From Alphaproteobacteria bacterium (GTDB lineage Bacteria > Pseudomonadota > Alphaproteobacteria > Rhodobacterales > Rhodobacteraceae): a DNA stretch of 59,090 bases. Under the pieces are notes generated by a model. It saw only the letters and a program-made list of their open reading frames with translations. It had not been told where the DNA came from and made no database searches. The stretch lies in contig JAUIHM010000008.1 in the NCBI GenBank assembly GCA_030432315.1, forward strand, positions 1 through 59,090, in the 5' to 3' direction. Shown here in pieces: positions 8,105 through 17,028 of the stretch. The translations under genes and the position numbers were made by a program. The first letter of the stretch is position 1. Each line of letters opens with the position of its first letter.

Positions 8105-9043
8105 ATGCCCACACAAAGGATCATCATCGACACCGACCCCGGCCAGGATGATGCCATCGCCATACTCCTCGCGTTCGCCAGCCCCGAAATAGAGGTTCTG
8201 GGAATAACGACGGTCGCTGGCAACGTGCCGCTGGCGCTGACCACCAAGAACGCGTTGAAATGCTGCGAACTGGCCGGACGACCGGATGTCGGGGTCTATG
8301 CCGGTGCCGAAGCGCCGCTGTCACGCCCACTGGTCACCGCGGAATACGTGCACGGCGCCAGCGGCCTCGACGGGCCGGACCTGCCGGAACCGGCCATGAC
8401 GCCGCGCGCCGGCCATGCGGTGGATTTCATCGTCGACACCCTGCGGCGCGAACCGGCGGGAACGGTGACGCTCTGCACCCTCGGCCCCCTCACCAACATC
8501 GCGCTGGCCTTTGAGGGCGCGCCGGACATCGTGCCGCGCGTCAAACGCATCGTCGCCATGGGCGGCGGCGCCTTCGAGGGCGGCAACACCACCCCGGTCG
8601 CGGAATTCAACATTCTTGTCGATCCCCACGCCGCCCAGGCGGTGTTCCATGCCGGTGTGCCGGTCACGCTGATGCCGCTCGACGTGACACACAAATGCCT
8701 GACCAAGGCCAGCCGCATTCAGAAATACCATGATCTCGGCACCCCGGTCGGCAAGGCCACCGCCGCACTGCTGGAGTTCTTCGAACGTTTCGACGAACGC
8801 AAATACGGCTGCGACGGCGGTCCGCTGCACGACCCGACGGTGATCGCATGGCTGCTTGCCCCGGAGATGTTCGCCGGGCGCGACGTCAACCTCGAGGTCG
8901 AGACCCGCTCGGAGCTGACCATGGGACAGACGGTCACCGACTGGTGGCATGTCACCGACCGCCCGCGAAACGTCCATTTCGTGCGCGACATCGACGACGA
9001 CGCCTTTTTCGATCTGCTGTTCGAGCGCATCAGCCGCCTCTAG
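8105..9043 (+). CDS. Inosine-uridine preferring nucleoside hydrolase
   Basis: 312-residue IunH/Rih family enzyme that splits ribonucleosides into base and ribose. The Ca2+-binding aspartate cluster is intact in IIIDTDPGQDDAIAI (Asp11, Asp15, Asp16). The remaining signatures are GNVPLALTTKNAL, GPLTNIALAFE, MGGGAFEGGNTTPVAEFNI and CDGGPLHDP with the metal Asp near the C terminus. It probably acts in the cytoplasm in nucleoside salvage. Base preference cannot be assigned. Confidence 0.94.
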   Translation: MPTQRIIIDTDPGQDDAIAILLAFASPEIEVLGITTVAGNVPLALTTKNALKCCELAGRPDVGVYAGAEAPLSRPLVTAEYVHGASGLDGPDLPEPAMTPRAGHAVDFIVDTLRREPAGTVTLCTLGPLTNIALAFEGAPDIVPRVKRIVAMGGGAFEGGNTTPVAEFNILVDPHAAQAVFHAGVPVTLMPLDVTHKCLTKASRIQKYHDLGTPVGKATAALLEFFERFDERKYGCDGGPLHDPTVIAWLLAPEMFAGRDVNLEVETRSELTMGQTVTDWWHVTDRPRNVHFVRDIDDDAFFDLLFERISRL

Positions 9044-9185
9044 GTGCGCGGAGGGCGCCGCCAGGCGGATTTCCACCCAAACCGGGCCGATTTCCGCCGC
9101 GGCGATGCTTTTGGCGCCACATTCACGAAACTTTGGCAATTGTGGGCGACGGTTAATCATGACGAACCTTGAGCGGAGGGACGTC

Positions 9186-9671
9186 ATGGCCTACATTGTC
9201 GTTGACGCCGGCACACACGGCGTCTCACTCAAGGAGGAGACTGCACTGTCTCAATACAACCCGGCGGTCGACACCGCCACCCCGACAACGGCACTGCCGC
9301 CGTCACCGGGTCACATCGACAGCGACCTGCTGCTGTCCACCATCCTCGCCTCGCTCGACGACGACAAGGCAGAGGATGTCATCACGGTCCCCCTCGCCGG
9401 AAAGTCCGAAATGGCCGATCACATGGTGATTGCGTCAGGCCGGTCCTCGCGCCAGGTTGCCGCGATCTGCGACAAACTTGCCGACCGCCTGAAGAAGGAC
9501 CTTGGCATCATCGCCCGGTTCGAGGGCAGGGAAACCGGTGACTGGGTGCTTCTGGATGCCGGCGACGTCATCGTGCACGTGTTCCGCCCCGAAGTCCGCG
9601 ACTTCTACCAGCTCGAAAAGATGTGGATGACGGATCCGAAACCTGCGTCGCACCCGTCCAAGACCGTCTGA
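9186..9671 (+). CDS. rsfS: Ribosome silencing factor RsfS
   Basis: 161 residues with the RsfS/Iojap domain in the second half (from DLLLSTILASLDDDKAEDVITV). It has KSEMADHMVIASGRSSRQVAAICDKLADRLKK and the hallmark GDWVLLDAGDVIVHVFRPEVRDFYQLEKMW. The protein binds L14/uL14 and blocks subunit joining in stationary phase. I used ATG 9186 with GGAGGG 5 bases upstream; an in-frame CTG at 9246 has an even better AGGAGG and would give 141 residues. rlmH follows 9 bases downstream, the usual neighbour. Confidence 0.92.
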   Translation: MAYIVVDAGTHGVSLKEETALSQYNPAVDTATPTTALPPSPGHIDSDLLLSTILASLDDDKAEDVITVPLAGKSEMADHMVIASGRSSRQVAAICDKLADRLKKDLGIIARFEGRETGDWVLLDAGDVIVHVFRPEVRDFYQLEKMWMTDPKPASHPSKTV

Positions 9672-9680
9672 GCCGGACGC

Positions 9681-10151
9681 TTGCGCGTAACCATTGCTGC
9701 CGTGGGACGGCTTCGCGCCGGACCTGAGGCATCGCTTGTCGACGACTACCTGACGCGGTTCGACCGCACCGGCCGCGCACTTGGGCTGGGCCCTGCGAAG
9801 ATCATCGAAGTTGAGACAAAACGCGGCGGCGGCGTAGCGGCGGAAGCCGATCTGCTGCGGGCGGCACTGCCCAAAGGAGCACTGGTCCTCGCCCTTGATG
9901 AACGCGGCCGCAGCTATACCTCGCCACAGTTCGCCGAACGCCTTCAGGCCTGGGCCGACGCCGGCACCCGCGATCTCGCCCTTGTCATCGGCGGCGCCGA
10001 CGGTCTGAGCCCGGAGTTCCGCGACGCGGCCGATCACCTTCTCTCCTTTGGCAGCATGGTCTGGCCGCACATGCTGGTGCGGGTGATGCTCACCGAACAG
10101 CTCTACCGTGCCGCCTCAATTCTCGCCGGCAGCCCCTACCACCGCGAATGA
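9681..10151 (+). CDS. rlmH: 23S rRNA (pseudouridine-1915-N3)-methyltransferase RlmH
   Basis: 156-residue SPOUT methyltransferase acting on the 70S ribosome at helix 69. It has LVLALDERGRSYTSPQFAERL, then LALVIGGADGLSPEF (the trefoil-knot GG-x-x-G loop), and ends MLVRVMLTEQLYRAASILAGSPYHRE. The final segment is diagnostic of RlmH. The start codon is TTG (LRVTIAAVGRL in the literal reading, Met in vivo). It is coupled to rsfS by 9 bases. A small perfect hairpin overlaps its stop. Confidence 0.95.
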   Translation: MRVTIAAVGRLRAGPEASLVDDYLTRFDRTGRALGLGPAKIIEVETKRGGGVAAEADLLRAALPKGALVLALDERGRSYTSPQFAERLQAWADAGTRDLALVIGGADGLSPEFRDAADHLLSFGSMVWPHMLVRVMLTEQLYRAASILAGSPYHRE

Positions 10152-10166
10152 AACGGGTCTGTTTCA
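10149..10166 (+). terminator. Short hairpin at the rlmH stop codon
   Basis: TGAAAC-GGGTCT-GTTTCA, perfect 6-base arms that include the TGA stop. It has a weak stem and no T tract, so it is at best a weak terminator or an mRNA 3'-end structure. The remaining bases to 10402 hold the promoter of the MFS gene; nothing else was recognised. Confidence 0.3.
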
Positions 10167-10402
10167 AACGGCTAACGGTTTTGTGATCCGGACCCTGCCG
10201 TCACCGAACCGTCACACCTTACCGCCCGTTCCGCCAAGACCGCCGCTTTGCTCAACAATCCGCCGCATCCGGTCGCAAGCCGCGCCTCGCGTCCGATCCG
10301 CCACGGCACCGCCAGTTCCGCGGTCAACGACTGGCAAAGGGCCCAGCTATGATGTAGCGTTGTACCGAATTCTCCTCTTAAATCACATGTAGTATTCATT
10401 CC

Positions 10403-11629
10403 ATGTCCAGCGTTCCCCAGGAAGTCGCGGCCTCGATGCCGCGCAAAGCGGTTTTCATCGCCATGATGGCCGCATTGATGGCGGTTCCCGCCATGTCGAT
10501 TGACATCATCCTGCCGGCCCTGCCGCAGGTCCGGGCGGACTTCGCCGTCGAAAACGCCAACAGCCAGCAAAACGTCATCATCCTGTTCATGGTGGGTTTC
10601 GCCATCGGACAGCTGTTCTACGGCCCGCTCTCGGACTGGCTCGGCCGCAGACAGGTGCTGCTGGCGGCGCTGCTGCTCTATGTCCTGGCCTCCATCGCCT
10701 GTCTGCTCGCCACCAGCTTCGAAACCCTGCTGCTCGCCAGGGTCATCCAGGGTCTCGGCGCGGCCGGCGCGCGGATTGTCGGCGTGGCGGTTGTGCGCGA
10801 CACCTATTCCGGACGCGACATGTCGCAGATCATGTCCTTCGTGATGGCGGTGTTCATGCTGGTGCCGATTATATCCCCGTCGCTTGGCACCGCGATCCTG
10901 TTTCTCGGCGACTGGCACCTGATCATTTGGGTGATGGTGGCGGCCTCCGCCGCCATGACCGTCTGGATGTGGGCCGATCTGCCGGAAACCCACCCGGCCG
11001 AACAGCGGGAACCGCTCTCCATGGCATGGATGGGCCATGCCCTGAAGGAGATTGTCACCTCCCGGCTGACACTCGGCTACACGCTCGCCACCGCCGTGGT
11101 TTTCGGCAGCATGATGGGATACGTCAGTTCCGCCCAGCAGATCTTCGTCGAGTATTACCAGCTCGGAAACCTGTTTCCGATCGCCTTCGCCTGCGTGTCG
11201 AGCGGCCTGCTGCTCGCCTCCTGGGTCAACGGCCGCTACGTCGAGGTCGTCGGCATGCGCCGGATGTCGCACGCGGCGGTGGTCGGCTATCTGCTGTCGG
11301 CCCTGATCGGCCTCGTCGTGCTGCGGACCATCGACCCGCCGGCGCCGGTGTTTGTCGCCCTGCTGTCGTTCAACCTGTTTTTCTTCGGCCTGATGATGCC
11401 GAATTTCAACGCGCTGTCGATGGAACCGATGGGCCGCATCGCCGGGACGGCCTCGTCCTTCATTGGCGCGGTCACCACCGGCATCGGCGCGGTGCTCGGC
11501 TGGCTGATCGGACACTTCTTCGACGGCACCCCGGTGCCGCTGCTGACCGGAACCCTGCTGATGGGCGCGCTCTGCTTCGGCATCACCCTCTATTCCGAAA
11601 AGGGGCGCATGTTCAACGCGACCCGCTAG
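10403..11629 (+). CDS. Bcr/CflA-type MFS drug-resistance transporter
   Basis: 408 residues with about 12 transmembrane helices. TM1 has the D-I-I-L-P-A-L-P pattern of the drug:H+ antiporter Bcr/CflA group. The loop between TM2 and TM3 carries GPLSDWLGRRQVL (MFS motif A). LARVIQGLGAAGARIVGVAVVRD is motif B, with the family's Arg. The substrate is unknown; exporters of this group move bicyclomycin, chloramphenicol or small metabolites. It overlaps the end of convergent trmL by 17 bases. Confidence 0.9.
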   Translation: MSSVPQEVAASMPRKAVFIAMMAALMAVPAMSIDIILPALPQVRADFAVENANSQQNVIILFMVGFAIGQLFYGPLSDWLGRRQVLLAALLLYVLASIACLLATSFETLLLARVIQGLGAAGARIVGVAVVRDTYSGRDMSQIMSFVMAVFMLVPIISPSLGTAILFLGDWHLIIWVMVAASAAMTVWMWADLPETHPAEQREPLSMAWMGHALKEIVTSRLTLGYTLATAVVFGSMMGYVSSAQQIFVEYYQLGNLFPIAFACVSSGLLLASWVNGRYVEVVGMRRMSHAAVVGYLLSALIGLVVLRTIDPPAPVFVALLSFNLFFFGLMMPNFNALSMEPMGRIAGTASSFIGAVTTGIGAVLGWLIGHFFDGTPVPLLTGTLLMGALCFGITLYSEKGRMFNATR

Positions 11630-12083
11630 CCCCTGCCGGAGGCCGGCACTGACGCCAGGCCTCCGACAGCGCCATGCCGGCGGCCATGGCGACATTCAGG
11701 CTCCGGCCGCCGCCGGGCATCGGGATCCTGAGCCGCACGTCTGCGGCGGCATGCACCTCATCGGGAACCCCGGCGCTTTCCCGACCCACCATGAGCATGT
11801 CACCGGGCCGAAAGGCGAAATCCCACAGCCCCGTCTCCGCCCTGGTGCTCAGCAGCACCAGCCGCCCGGGCCTCGGCTCCGCCTGAAACGTGTTCCACGA
11901 CACATGCTGCCGAACCGGCGCCATGGCCGCGTAATCCATCGCCGCGCGGCGCAGCGCCCGGTCGGTCAGCGCAAAGCCGCAGGGGCCGATCACGTGCAGA
12001 TCGGCACCAAAACAGGCGCAGAGACGAATCATCGCGCCGAGGTTCGGCGCGATGTCCGGCTGGTATGCTGCGAGTGCGAACAT
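11613..12083 (-). CDS. trmL: tRNA (cytidine/uridine-34-2'-O)-methyltransferase TrmL
   Basis: 156-residue minimal SPOUT methyltransferase that modifies the wobble base of tRNA-Leu. Landmarks: MFALAAYQPDIAPNLGAMIRLCACFGADLHVIGPCGF, then LLSTRAETGLWDF, then MLMVGRESAGVPDEV and IPMPGGGRSLNVAMAAGMALSEA. The knot residues GRES-G-P and S-LN-A-A are all present. I start at ATG 12083, where homology begins; upstream in-frame codons add unrelated residues. Confidence 0.93.
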   Translation of the reverse strand: MFALAAYQPDIAPNLGAMIRLCACFGADLHVIGPCGFALTDRALRRAAMDYAAMAPVRQHVSWNTFQAEPRPGRLVLLSTRAETGLWDFAFRPGDMLMVGRESAGVPDEVHAAADVRLRIPMPGGGRSLNVAMAAGMALSEAWRQCRPPAGASGSR

Positions 12084-12138
12084 TCGTCCGATAATTCCCC
12101 TGCAGGCCCGGTGCAGCGCGGAAAGTTGCTGGACCAGC

Positions 12139-12238
12139 GTTGCCAAAAGCACTAAACCACTAACAATTCCCGGCCAATACCCTGTCTGGCCGGGACCGAA
12201 ATGTACCCCAGCGGGGGCTCAGGCAAGGAGTACAGTGC
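12139..12238 (+). promoter_or_regulatory. petABC promoter/leader with hairpin
   Basis: The 155-base divergent gap upstream of petA must hold the bc1 promoter. A perfect stem CCCGGCCA (12169-12176)/TGGCCGGG (12187-12194) lies about 45 bases before the petA start and would form in the leader mRNA. TTGCCA at 12150-12155 is a possible -35, but no good -10 accompanies it, so the promoter call is weak. The ribosome site AAGGAG sits 9 bases before the GTG start. Confidence 0.35.
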
Positions 12239-12808
12239 GTGTCTCACGTTGACGATGACGGCGGCAGCCGACGGGATTTCCTCTATGTGGCCACCGGAGC
12301 CGCCGGCGCAATCACGGTCGGTGCCGCGGTCTGGCCCCTGGTCAACCAGATGAATCCCAGCGCCGATGTCCAGGCGATGGCGTCCATCCAGGTCGATGTC
12401 TCGGCCGTGGAACCCGGCACCCAGCTCACCGTCAAATTCCTTGGCAAGCCCGTGTTCATCCGCCGCCGCACCCCGCAGGAAATCGAGGAGGCAATCGCCG
12501 ACCTTGGTGGCGACGTGTCGCCGCTCGGCGACCAGAACGCCCGCAACCCGAACCTTCCGCCCGATGCGCTCGCCGTGGATGAAAACCGCGTGCTCGAGGG
12601 CAATGAGGAATGGCTGGTTATGATCGGGGTCTGCACCCATCTCGGCTGCGTTCCGCTGGGCAATGCCGGCGAGTTCGGCGGCTGGTTCTGCCCGTGCCAC
12701 GGATCGCACTACGACCGCTCGGGCCGCATCCGCAAGGGGCCGGCACCGGAGAACCTGCATATCCCGGTTGCGAAATTCGTCTCCGAAAACGTCATTGAGC
12801 TGGGCTGA
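12239..12808 (+). CDS. petA: Ubiquinol-cytochrome c reductase Rieske iron-sulfur subunit
   Basis: 189 residues. The amino end S-R-R-D-F-L-Y followed by one hydrophobic helix (about 17-36) is the Tat-type signal anchor used by bacterial Rieske proteins. The 2Fe-2S ligands are intact: Cys132-T-His134-L-G-Cys137 and Cys151-P-Cys153-His154-G-S-H-Y-D. The disulfide pair Cys137/Cys153 is present, so a high-potential cluster is expected. The start is GTG with AAGGAG upstream. It is first in the petABC operon, 11 bases before petB. It passes electrons from ubiquinol to cytochrome c1 at the periplasmic Qo side. Confidence 0.97.
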   Translation: MSHVDDDGGSRRDFLYVATGAAGAITVGAAVWPLVNQMNPSADVQAMASIQVDVSAVEPGTQLTVKFLGKPVFIRRRTPQEIEEAIADLGGDVSPLGDQNARNPNLPPDALAVDENRVLEGNEEWLVMIGVCTHLGCVPLGNAGEFGGWFCPCHGSHYDRSGRIRKGPAPENLHIPVAKFVSENVIELG

Positions 12809-12819
12809 GGTAGTAGGCA

Positions 12820-14136
12820 ATGAGTGGCATCCCGCACGACCATTACGAACCGAAATCCGGCATCGAAAAGTGGATCGAGTCCCGTCTGCCGATCATCGGC
12901 ATCCTGTACTCGACACTGATGATCCCGACCCCGAAGAACCTCAACTGGATGTGGATCTGGGGCATCGTTCTGACCTTCTGTCTGGCGCTGCAGATCATCA
13001 CCGGCATCACGCTGGTCATGCACTACACCCCCGACACGACGCTGGCCTTTGCCTCGGTCGAGCACATCATGCGCGACGTGAACGGCGGCTGGGCCCTGCG
13101 CTACCTGCATGCCAACGGCGCCTCGCTGTTCTTTGTCGCGGTCTACGCCCACATCTTCCGCGGCCTCTATTACGGCTCCTACAAGGCCCCGCGCGAAATC
13201 ACCTGGATCATCGGCATGATCATCTTCCTGCTGATGATGGCCACCGGCTTCATGGGCTACGTTCTGCCCTGGGGTCAGATGTCGTTCTGGGGAGCCACGG
13301 TGATCACCGGCCTGTTTGGCGCCATCCCGCTGGTGGGTGAAAGCATCCAGACCTGGCTGCTCGGCGGACCGGCGGTGGACAACGCCACCCTGACCCGGTT
13401 CTTCTCGCTCCACTACCTGCTGCCCTTCGTGATCGCGGCCCTTGTCGCAGTGCACATCTGGGCTTTCCACACCACGGGCAACAACAACCCGACCGGTGTT
13501 GCGGTCCGCCGCACGTCCAAGGCCGAGGCACAGAAGGACACCCTGCCGTTCTGGCCCTACTTCGTCATCAAGGACCTGTTCGCCCTGGCGCTGATTCTCG
13601 CTGTCTTCGCGGCGATCGTCGGCTTCATGCCGAACTTCCTTGGCCACCCGGACAACTATATCGAGGCGAACGCCCTGGCGACACCGGCGCATATCGTGCC
13701 GGAATGGTACTTCCTGCCGTTCTACGCCATGCTGCGCGCGATCACCTTCGACATCCTGTTCATCAACTCGAAACTCGGCGGCGTGATCGCGATGTTCGGT
13801 TCGATCATCGTCCTGTTCCTCGTGCCGTGGCTGGACACCAGCCGCGTGCGCTCGGGCCGCTACCGGCCGATGTTCAAGGTCTGGTTCGTGCTGCTGGTGA
13901 TCGATTTCTTCCTGCTGATGTGGTGTGGCGCCATGCCGGCCGAGCAGCCCTACGTGATCATCAGCCAGCTCGGCACCCTGTTCTGGTTCGGCTTCTTCCT
14001 CGTGATCCTGCCGCTGCTGGGTCTGTTCGAGAAACCGCTGCCGCAACCCGAAACCATCGAGGCCGATTTCAGGGCGCACTACCCTGACGCCGGTGGCGGT
14101 GACGTTCCCGCCGCCCGGCCGACCGCCGCAGAATGA
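12820..14136 (+). CDS. petB: Cytochrome b of the bc1 complex
   Basis: 438 residues with about eight membrane helices and two b hemes. [19 protein letters not shown] and [20 protein letters not shown] supply the four heme histidines. The Qo loop motif is present as [32 protein letters not shown] is the conserved cd1-side segment. It carries ISNSK-like [14 protein letters not shown] and the C-terminal extension typical of alphaproteobacteria. It is located between petA and petC with short spacers. Confidence 0.97.
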   Translation: MSGIPHDHYEPKSGIEKWIESRLPIIGILYSTLMIPTPKNLNWMWIWGIVLTFCLALQIITGITLVMHYTPDTTLAFASVEHIMRDVNGGWALRYLHANGASLFFVAVYAHIFRGLYYGSYKAPREITWIIGMIIFLLMMATGFMGYVLPWGQMSFWGATVITGLFGAIPLVGESIQTWLLGGPAVDNATLTRFFSLHYLLPFVIAALVAVHIWAFHTTGNNNPTGVAVRRTSKAEAQKDTLPFWPYFVIKDLFALALILAVFAAIVGFMPNFLGHPDNYIEANALATPAHIVPEWYFLPFYAMLRAITFDILFINSKLGGVIAMFGSIIVLFLVPWLDTSRVRSGRYRPMFKVWFVLLVIDFFLLMWCGAMPAEQPYVIISQLGTLFWFGFFLVILPLLGLFEKPLPQPETIEADFRAHYPDAGGGDVPAARPTAAE

Positions 14137-14156
14137 CCGCGAGAGAGGACAGAAAA

Positions 14157-14957
14157 ATGACACGACACCTTCTTCTCTCCGGGCTCGTCGCACTTGGCCT
14201 GCTGGGCGCTCCGGCGGCCGTGCAGGCCGCGGGAGGCGAGCAGCACGTCCACGACTACAGCTTCTCCTTCGAGGGGCCGTTCGGCAGCTACGACCAGTCG
14301 CAGCTGCAGCGTGGGCTGCAGGTCTACACCGAGATCTGCGCGGCCTGTCACGGCCTGAAATTTGTCCCGTTCCGCACCCTGTCGGATCACGGCGGGCCGG
14401 CGCTCGAGGAAGCGCAGATGCGGGCCTATGCGGCACAGTACGAAGTTTTCGACCCCGAACTCGATGACTTCCGCCCCGCCTCGCCCACCGACCACTTTCC
14501 GCCGTCGTCGCTGTCCAACGCGCCCGACCTCAGCCTGATGGCCAAGGCCCGCGCCGGATTTCACGGACCGTTCGGCACCGGCATCAACCAGTTCCTGCGC
14601 GGCATCGGCGGGCCGGAATACATTGCCTCTATGCTCACCGGCTTCACCGGCGAAACCGAGGAAATGGCCGGCACCACCCTCTACGAAAACGAGGCCTTCG
14701 GCGGCTACATGGCGATGAACCCTGTTCTGCTGGGCGACGACGTGGAATATGCCGACGGCACCCCGGCGACGGTCGAACAGGAAGCGCTGGACGTCGCCGC
14801 CTTCCTGATGTGGACCGCGGAACCGAAGATGATGGACCGCAAATCCGCCGGCCTCACCGGCGTGCTGTTCCTGATCCTGCTGACGGTTCTGCTCTACTAC
14901 ACCAACAAGAAACTCTGGGCCCCGCACAAGGGCAAGGGCAAGGGCCCGCACGCCTGA
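14157..14957 (+). CDS. petC: Cytochrome c1 of the bc1 complex
   Basis: 266 residues starting with the signal peptide [24 protein letters not shown]. The heme c attachment site is C61-A-A-C-H65. The axial-ligand region lies around [23 protein letters not shown]. One C-terminal anchor ([17 protein letters not shown]) is followed by a basic tail, so the heme domain is periplasmic. I chose ATG 14157 over 14133 because GAGAGGAC precedes it and it begins the signal peptide exactly. It is last in petABC and followed by a strong terminator. Confidence 0.96.
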   Translation: MTRHLLLSGLVALGLLGAPAAVQAAGGEQHVHDYSFSFEGPFGSYDQSQLQRGLQVYTEICAACHGLKFVPFRTLSDHGGPALEEAQMRAYAAQYEVFDPELDDFRPASPTDHFPPSSLSNAPDLSLMAKARAGFHGPFGTGINQFLRGIGGPEYIASMLTGFTGETEEMAGTTLYENEAFGGYMAMNPVLLGDDVEYADGTPATVEQEALDVAAFLMWTAEPKMMDRKSAGLTGVLFLILLTVLLYYTNKKLWAPHKGKGKGPHA

Positions 14958-14986
14958 CCCGGGCGGAAGCCGAACGGAGACGAAAC

Positions 14987-15017
14987 AGGACCGGGACGCC
15001 CTCCCGGTCCTTTTTTT
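14987..15017 (+). terminator. Intrinsic terminator of petABC
   Basis: Perfect 10-base stem AGGACCGGGA / TCCCGGTCCT with a 5-base loop (CGCCC) and a run of seven Ts at 15011-15017, 30 bases after the petC stop. This is the clearest Rho-independent terminator in the window. Confidence 0.93.
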
Positions 15018-15123
15018 CGGCCCCGGCGTCCCTACGCCATCGCCGGAATCGGGAACCGAATACGCCTCCCGCAGTTGTCACCATGTCCCACCCTGACCGT
15101 CCCCCATCTGCAAGCGAGCCCCC

Positions 15124-15927
15124 ATGATCCTCTCCATCCGCGCCGACCTCGAATACACCCTCACCGGCATGAACAGCATCCTGCTGCAGCTGGAAGCAGC
15201 CGGAATGGTCGACCAGCAGATCATCGAGGCCAATATCGAGATCCTGACCCCGCATTATTTCGCCCGCGTCCCCGGCGAGGACATGATCGGTGAGCGGATC
15301 TGGCTTCAGGCAGAAGACAGCCTGACCTGCCACTATTCCGCCAAAATCGCGGTTACCCGTGAAAACCCCGATTTCTCCGCCCTGCCCCAGGTGGAGATGC
15401 ACCGGCTTTCCGGCGATGCGGTCAAATACCTGATGAGTTCGCGCTACAGCGAATCCGACAAGTTCCAGAGCTTCGTCGAAGCCGAATTCGGCGATCTGAC
15501 CGGCGGGCCGCGCATCGCCGCCATCCGCGACTGGATTGCGGCGAAATTTGAATACACGCCCGGTTCCAGTGACGGCCAGACCACCGCCATGGACACGTTC
15601 GTCCAGCGCCGGGGCATCTGCCGCGATTACGCCCATGTGATGGTGACCCTCGCCCGCGCCTCCGGCATCCCGGCCCGGATGGTCAGCGTCTACGGTATCG
15701 GCGTCGAACCGCAGGACTTTCACGCGGTGGCCGAGGTTTACCTCGGCGACGACTGGCACCTGGTCGATGCCACCGGCATGTGCGACGCGGCCTCCATGGC
15801 CCGGATCGGCGTCGGCCGCGACGCCGGCGACGTCGCCTTCATGTCGGTTTTCGGCAACGGCGCGCAGATGGTCAGCCAGCAGGTCAGTGTTGAAAGCGAT
15901 CCGGATGCCGTAAAGACCGGCGGCTGA
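15124..15927 (+). CDS. Transglutaminase-like domain protein (putative cysteine protease)
   Basis: 267 residues. The C-terminal half is a transglutaminase-like domain with an intact triad: Cys166 in [13 protein letters not shown], His200 in [11 protein letters not shown] and Asp215 in HLVDATGM. The amino-terminal about 110 residues match the beta domain found in this bacterial family. There is no signal peptide, so it is cytoplasmic. Proteins of this type are thought to be peptidases or peptide ligases; the substrate is unknown. Confidence 0.88.
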   Translation: MILSIRADLEYTLTGMNSILLQLEAAGMVDQQIIEANIEILTPHYFARVPGEDMIGERIWLQAEDSLTCHYSAKIAVTRENPDFSALPQVEMHRLSGDAVKYLMSSRYSESDKFQSFVEAEFGDLTGGPRIAAIRDWIAAKFEYTPGSSDGQTTAMDTFVQRRGICRDYAHVMVTLARASGIPARMVSVYGIGVEPQDFHAVAEVYLGDDWHLVDATGMCDAASMARIGVGRDAGDVAFMSVFGNGAQMVSQQVSVESDPDAVKTGG

Positions 15928-16019
15928 AAAACCGGCGGAGTAGTATCCGGGTAATACCCGCTGCCGCCAGGGCACGGCTATACTCCTCCCGAAACAAAAC
16001 CAGGGGGAGACAACCAGTC

Positions 16020-16601
16020 ATGACCAGGATTCTGATGATTACCGGCGATTTCACCGAAGACTACGAAACCATGGTACCGTTCCAGACACTGCTGGCCTGC
16101 GGCTACACGGTCGACGCGGTCTGCCCGGGAAAGAAGTCCGGCGACAGCGTCGCCACCGCGATCCACGATTTCGAAGGCGACCAGACCTATACGGAAAAAC
16201 CCGGCCACCGCTTTGCCCTCAACGCCACCTTCGACGAGATCGACGTCTCCGCCTATGATGCGCTGCTGATCCCCGGCGGGCGCGCGCCGGAATACCTGCG
16301 CCTCAACGGCAGGGTGATCGAAATGGTCAAACATTTCTTCGAGGCGGACAAACCCGTCGCCGCGATCTGCCACGGCGCGCAGCTTCTCGCCGCCGCCCGC
16401 GTCATCGACGGCCGCGAGGTCTCCGCCTATCCCGCCTGCCGGCCGGAGGTCGAACTGGCCGGCGGCCGCTACGCCGACATCGCCATCGACGGCGCCGTGA
16501 CCGACGGCAATCTGGTGACCGCACCGGCCTGGCCCGCCCACCCTGCCTTTCTCTCCCAGTTCATGAAGCTGATGCAAACCCGCGTCGCCAAAGCCGCTTG
16601 A
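16020..16601 (+). CDS. DJ-1/PfpI family protein
   Basis: 193-residue class-I glutamine amidotransferase-like fold. The nucleophile elbow is AICHGAQLL with Cys117-His118. The oxyanion segment is [13 protein letters not shown], and FTEDYE near residues 11-16 supplies the acidic residue that sits near the cysteine. The family includes PfpI peptidases and glyoxalase-III/deglycase enzymes; the sequence alone does not choose. It is followed by a long perfect hairpin. Confidence 0.9.
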   Translation: MTRILMITGDFTEDYETMVPFQTLLACGYTVDAVCPGKKSGDSVATAIHDFEGDQTYTEKPGHRFALNATFDEIDVSAYDALLIPGGRAPEYLRLNGRVIEMVKHFFEADKPVAAICHGAQLLAAARVIDGREVSAYPACRPEVELAGGRYADIAIDGAVTDGNLVTAPAWPAHPAFLSQFMKLMQTRVAKAA

Positions 16602-16607
16602 CCCGGA

Positions 16608-16640
16608 GCTGCCGGCCATGATCCTGTCATGGCCGGCAGC
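16608..16640 (+). terminator. 14-base perfect hairpin after the DJ-1 gene
   Basis: GCTGCCGGCCATGA (16608-16621), loop TCCTG, TCATGGCCGGCAGC (16627-16640). It starts 7 bases after the stop. It has no T run, but the very stable stem suits a terminator or mRNA-stabilising structure. The right arm contains the ATG at 16629, which argues against that codon as start of the next gene. Confidence 0.6.
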
Positions 16641-16664
16641 GCAGACGGTTCCGGGGAGAAAATC

Positions 16665-17015
16665 ATGTGCCGACTGTTCATCAACGCCGACCCCGCGCTC
16701 TGGGTCAGTTCCACCCGTTCGATGCGGATCGAGGGCATGGTGACCAGTGTGCGGCTGGAGAATTTCTTCTGGTCGATCCTTGAGGAAATCGCCGACCGCG
16801 ACGGCATGAACGTGGTGCAGCTCATCACCAAACTGCACTGCGAATCGATCGACGCCGGCCACGACCTCGGCAATTTCACCAGCTTCCTGCGCGTCTGCTG
16901 CGGCCGCTATCTCGGCCTGCAACTCTCCGGCGACCTGTCGCGCGACCGGCGGATTCCCATTGCCGCCATCGACGCCGACATCGCCCTCGCCGCCGAGCGC
17001 CGCCGCTACAACTGA
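16665..17015 (+). CDS. Ribbon-helix-helix domain protein (RHH_4 type)
   Basis: 116 residues. MRIEGMVTSVRLENFFWSILEEIADRDGMNVVQLITKLHCE matches the RHH_4 pattern (S-x-R-x-E-G-x-x-T-S-V-R-L-E-x-x-F-W), followed by LGNFTSFLRVCCGRYL. Such proteins are common in alphaproteobacteria and presumed DNA-binding regulators; the target is unknown. I chose ATG 16665, with GGGGAG 7 bases upstream, over 16629, which lies in a hairpin arm. It converges on the isomerase-like gene. Confidence 0.82.
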   Translation: MCRLFINADPALWVSSTRSMRIEGMVTSVRLENFFWSILEEIADRDGMNVVQLITKLHCESIDAGHDLGNFTSFLRVCCGRYLGLQLSGDLSRDRRIPIAAIDADIALAAERRRYN

Positions 17016-17028
17016 GCCTCGCGGCGCC

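Noticed and set aside
10172..11695. 507-residue frame antisense to the MFS gene
   Set aside because: His/Gln/Arg-rich low-complexity translation caused by high GC on the opposite strand; the forward frame is a clear transporter.
12709..14436. 575-residue frame antisense to petB/petC
   Set aside because: Overlaps two certain bc1 genes; no homology.
16629..16664. ATG 16629 as start of the RHH gene
   Set aside because: It lies in the right arm of a 14-base hairpin and lacks a ribosome site; ATG 16665 has GGGGAG.
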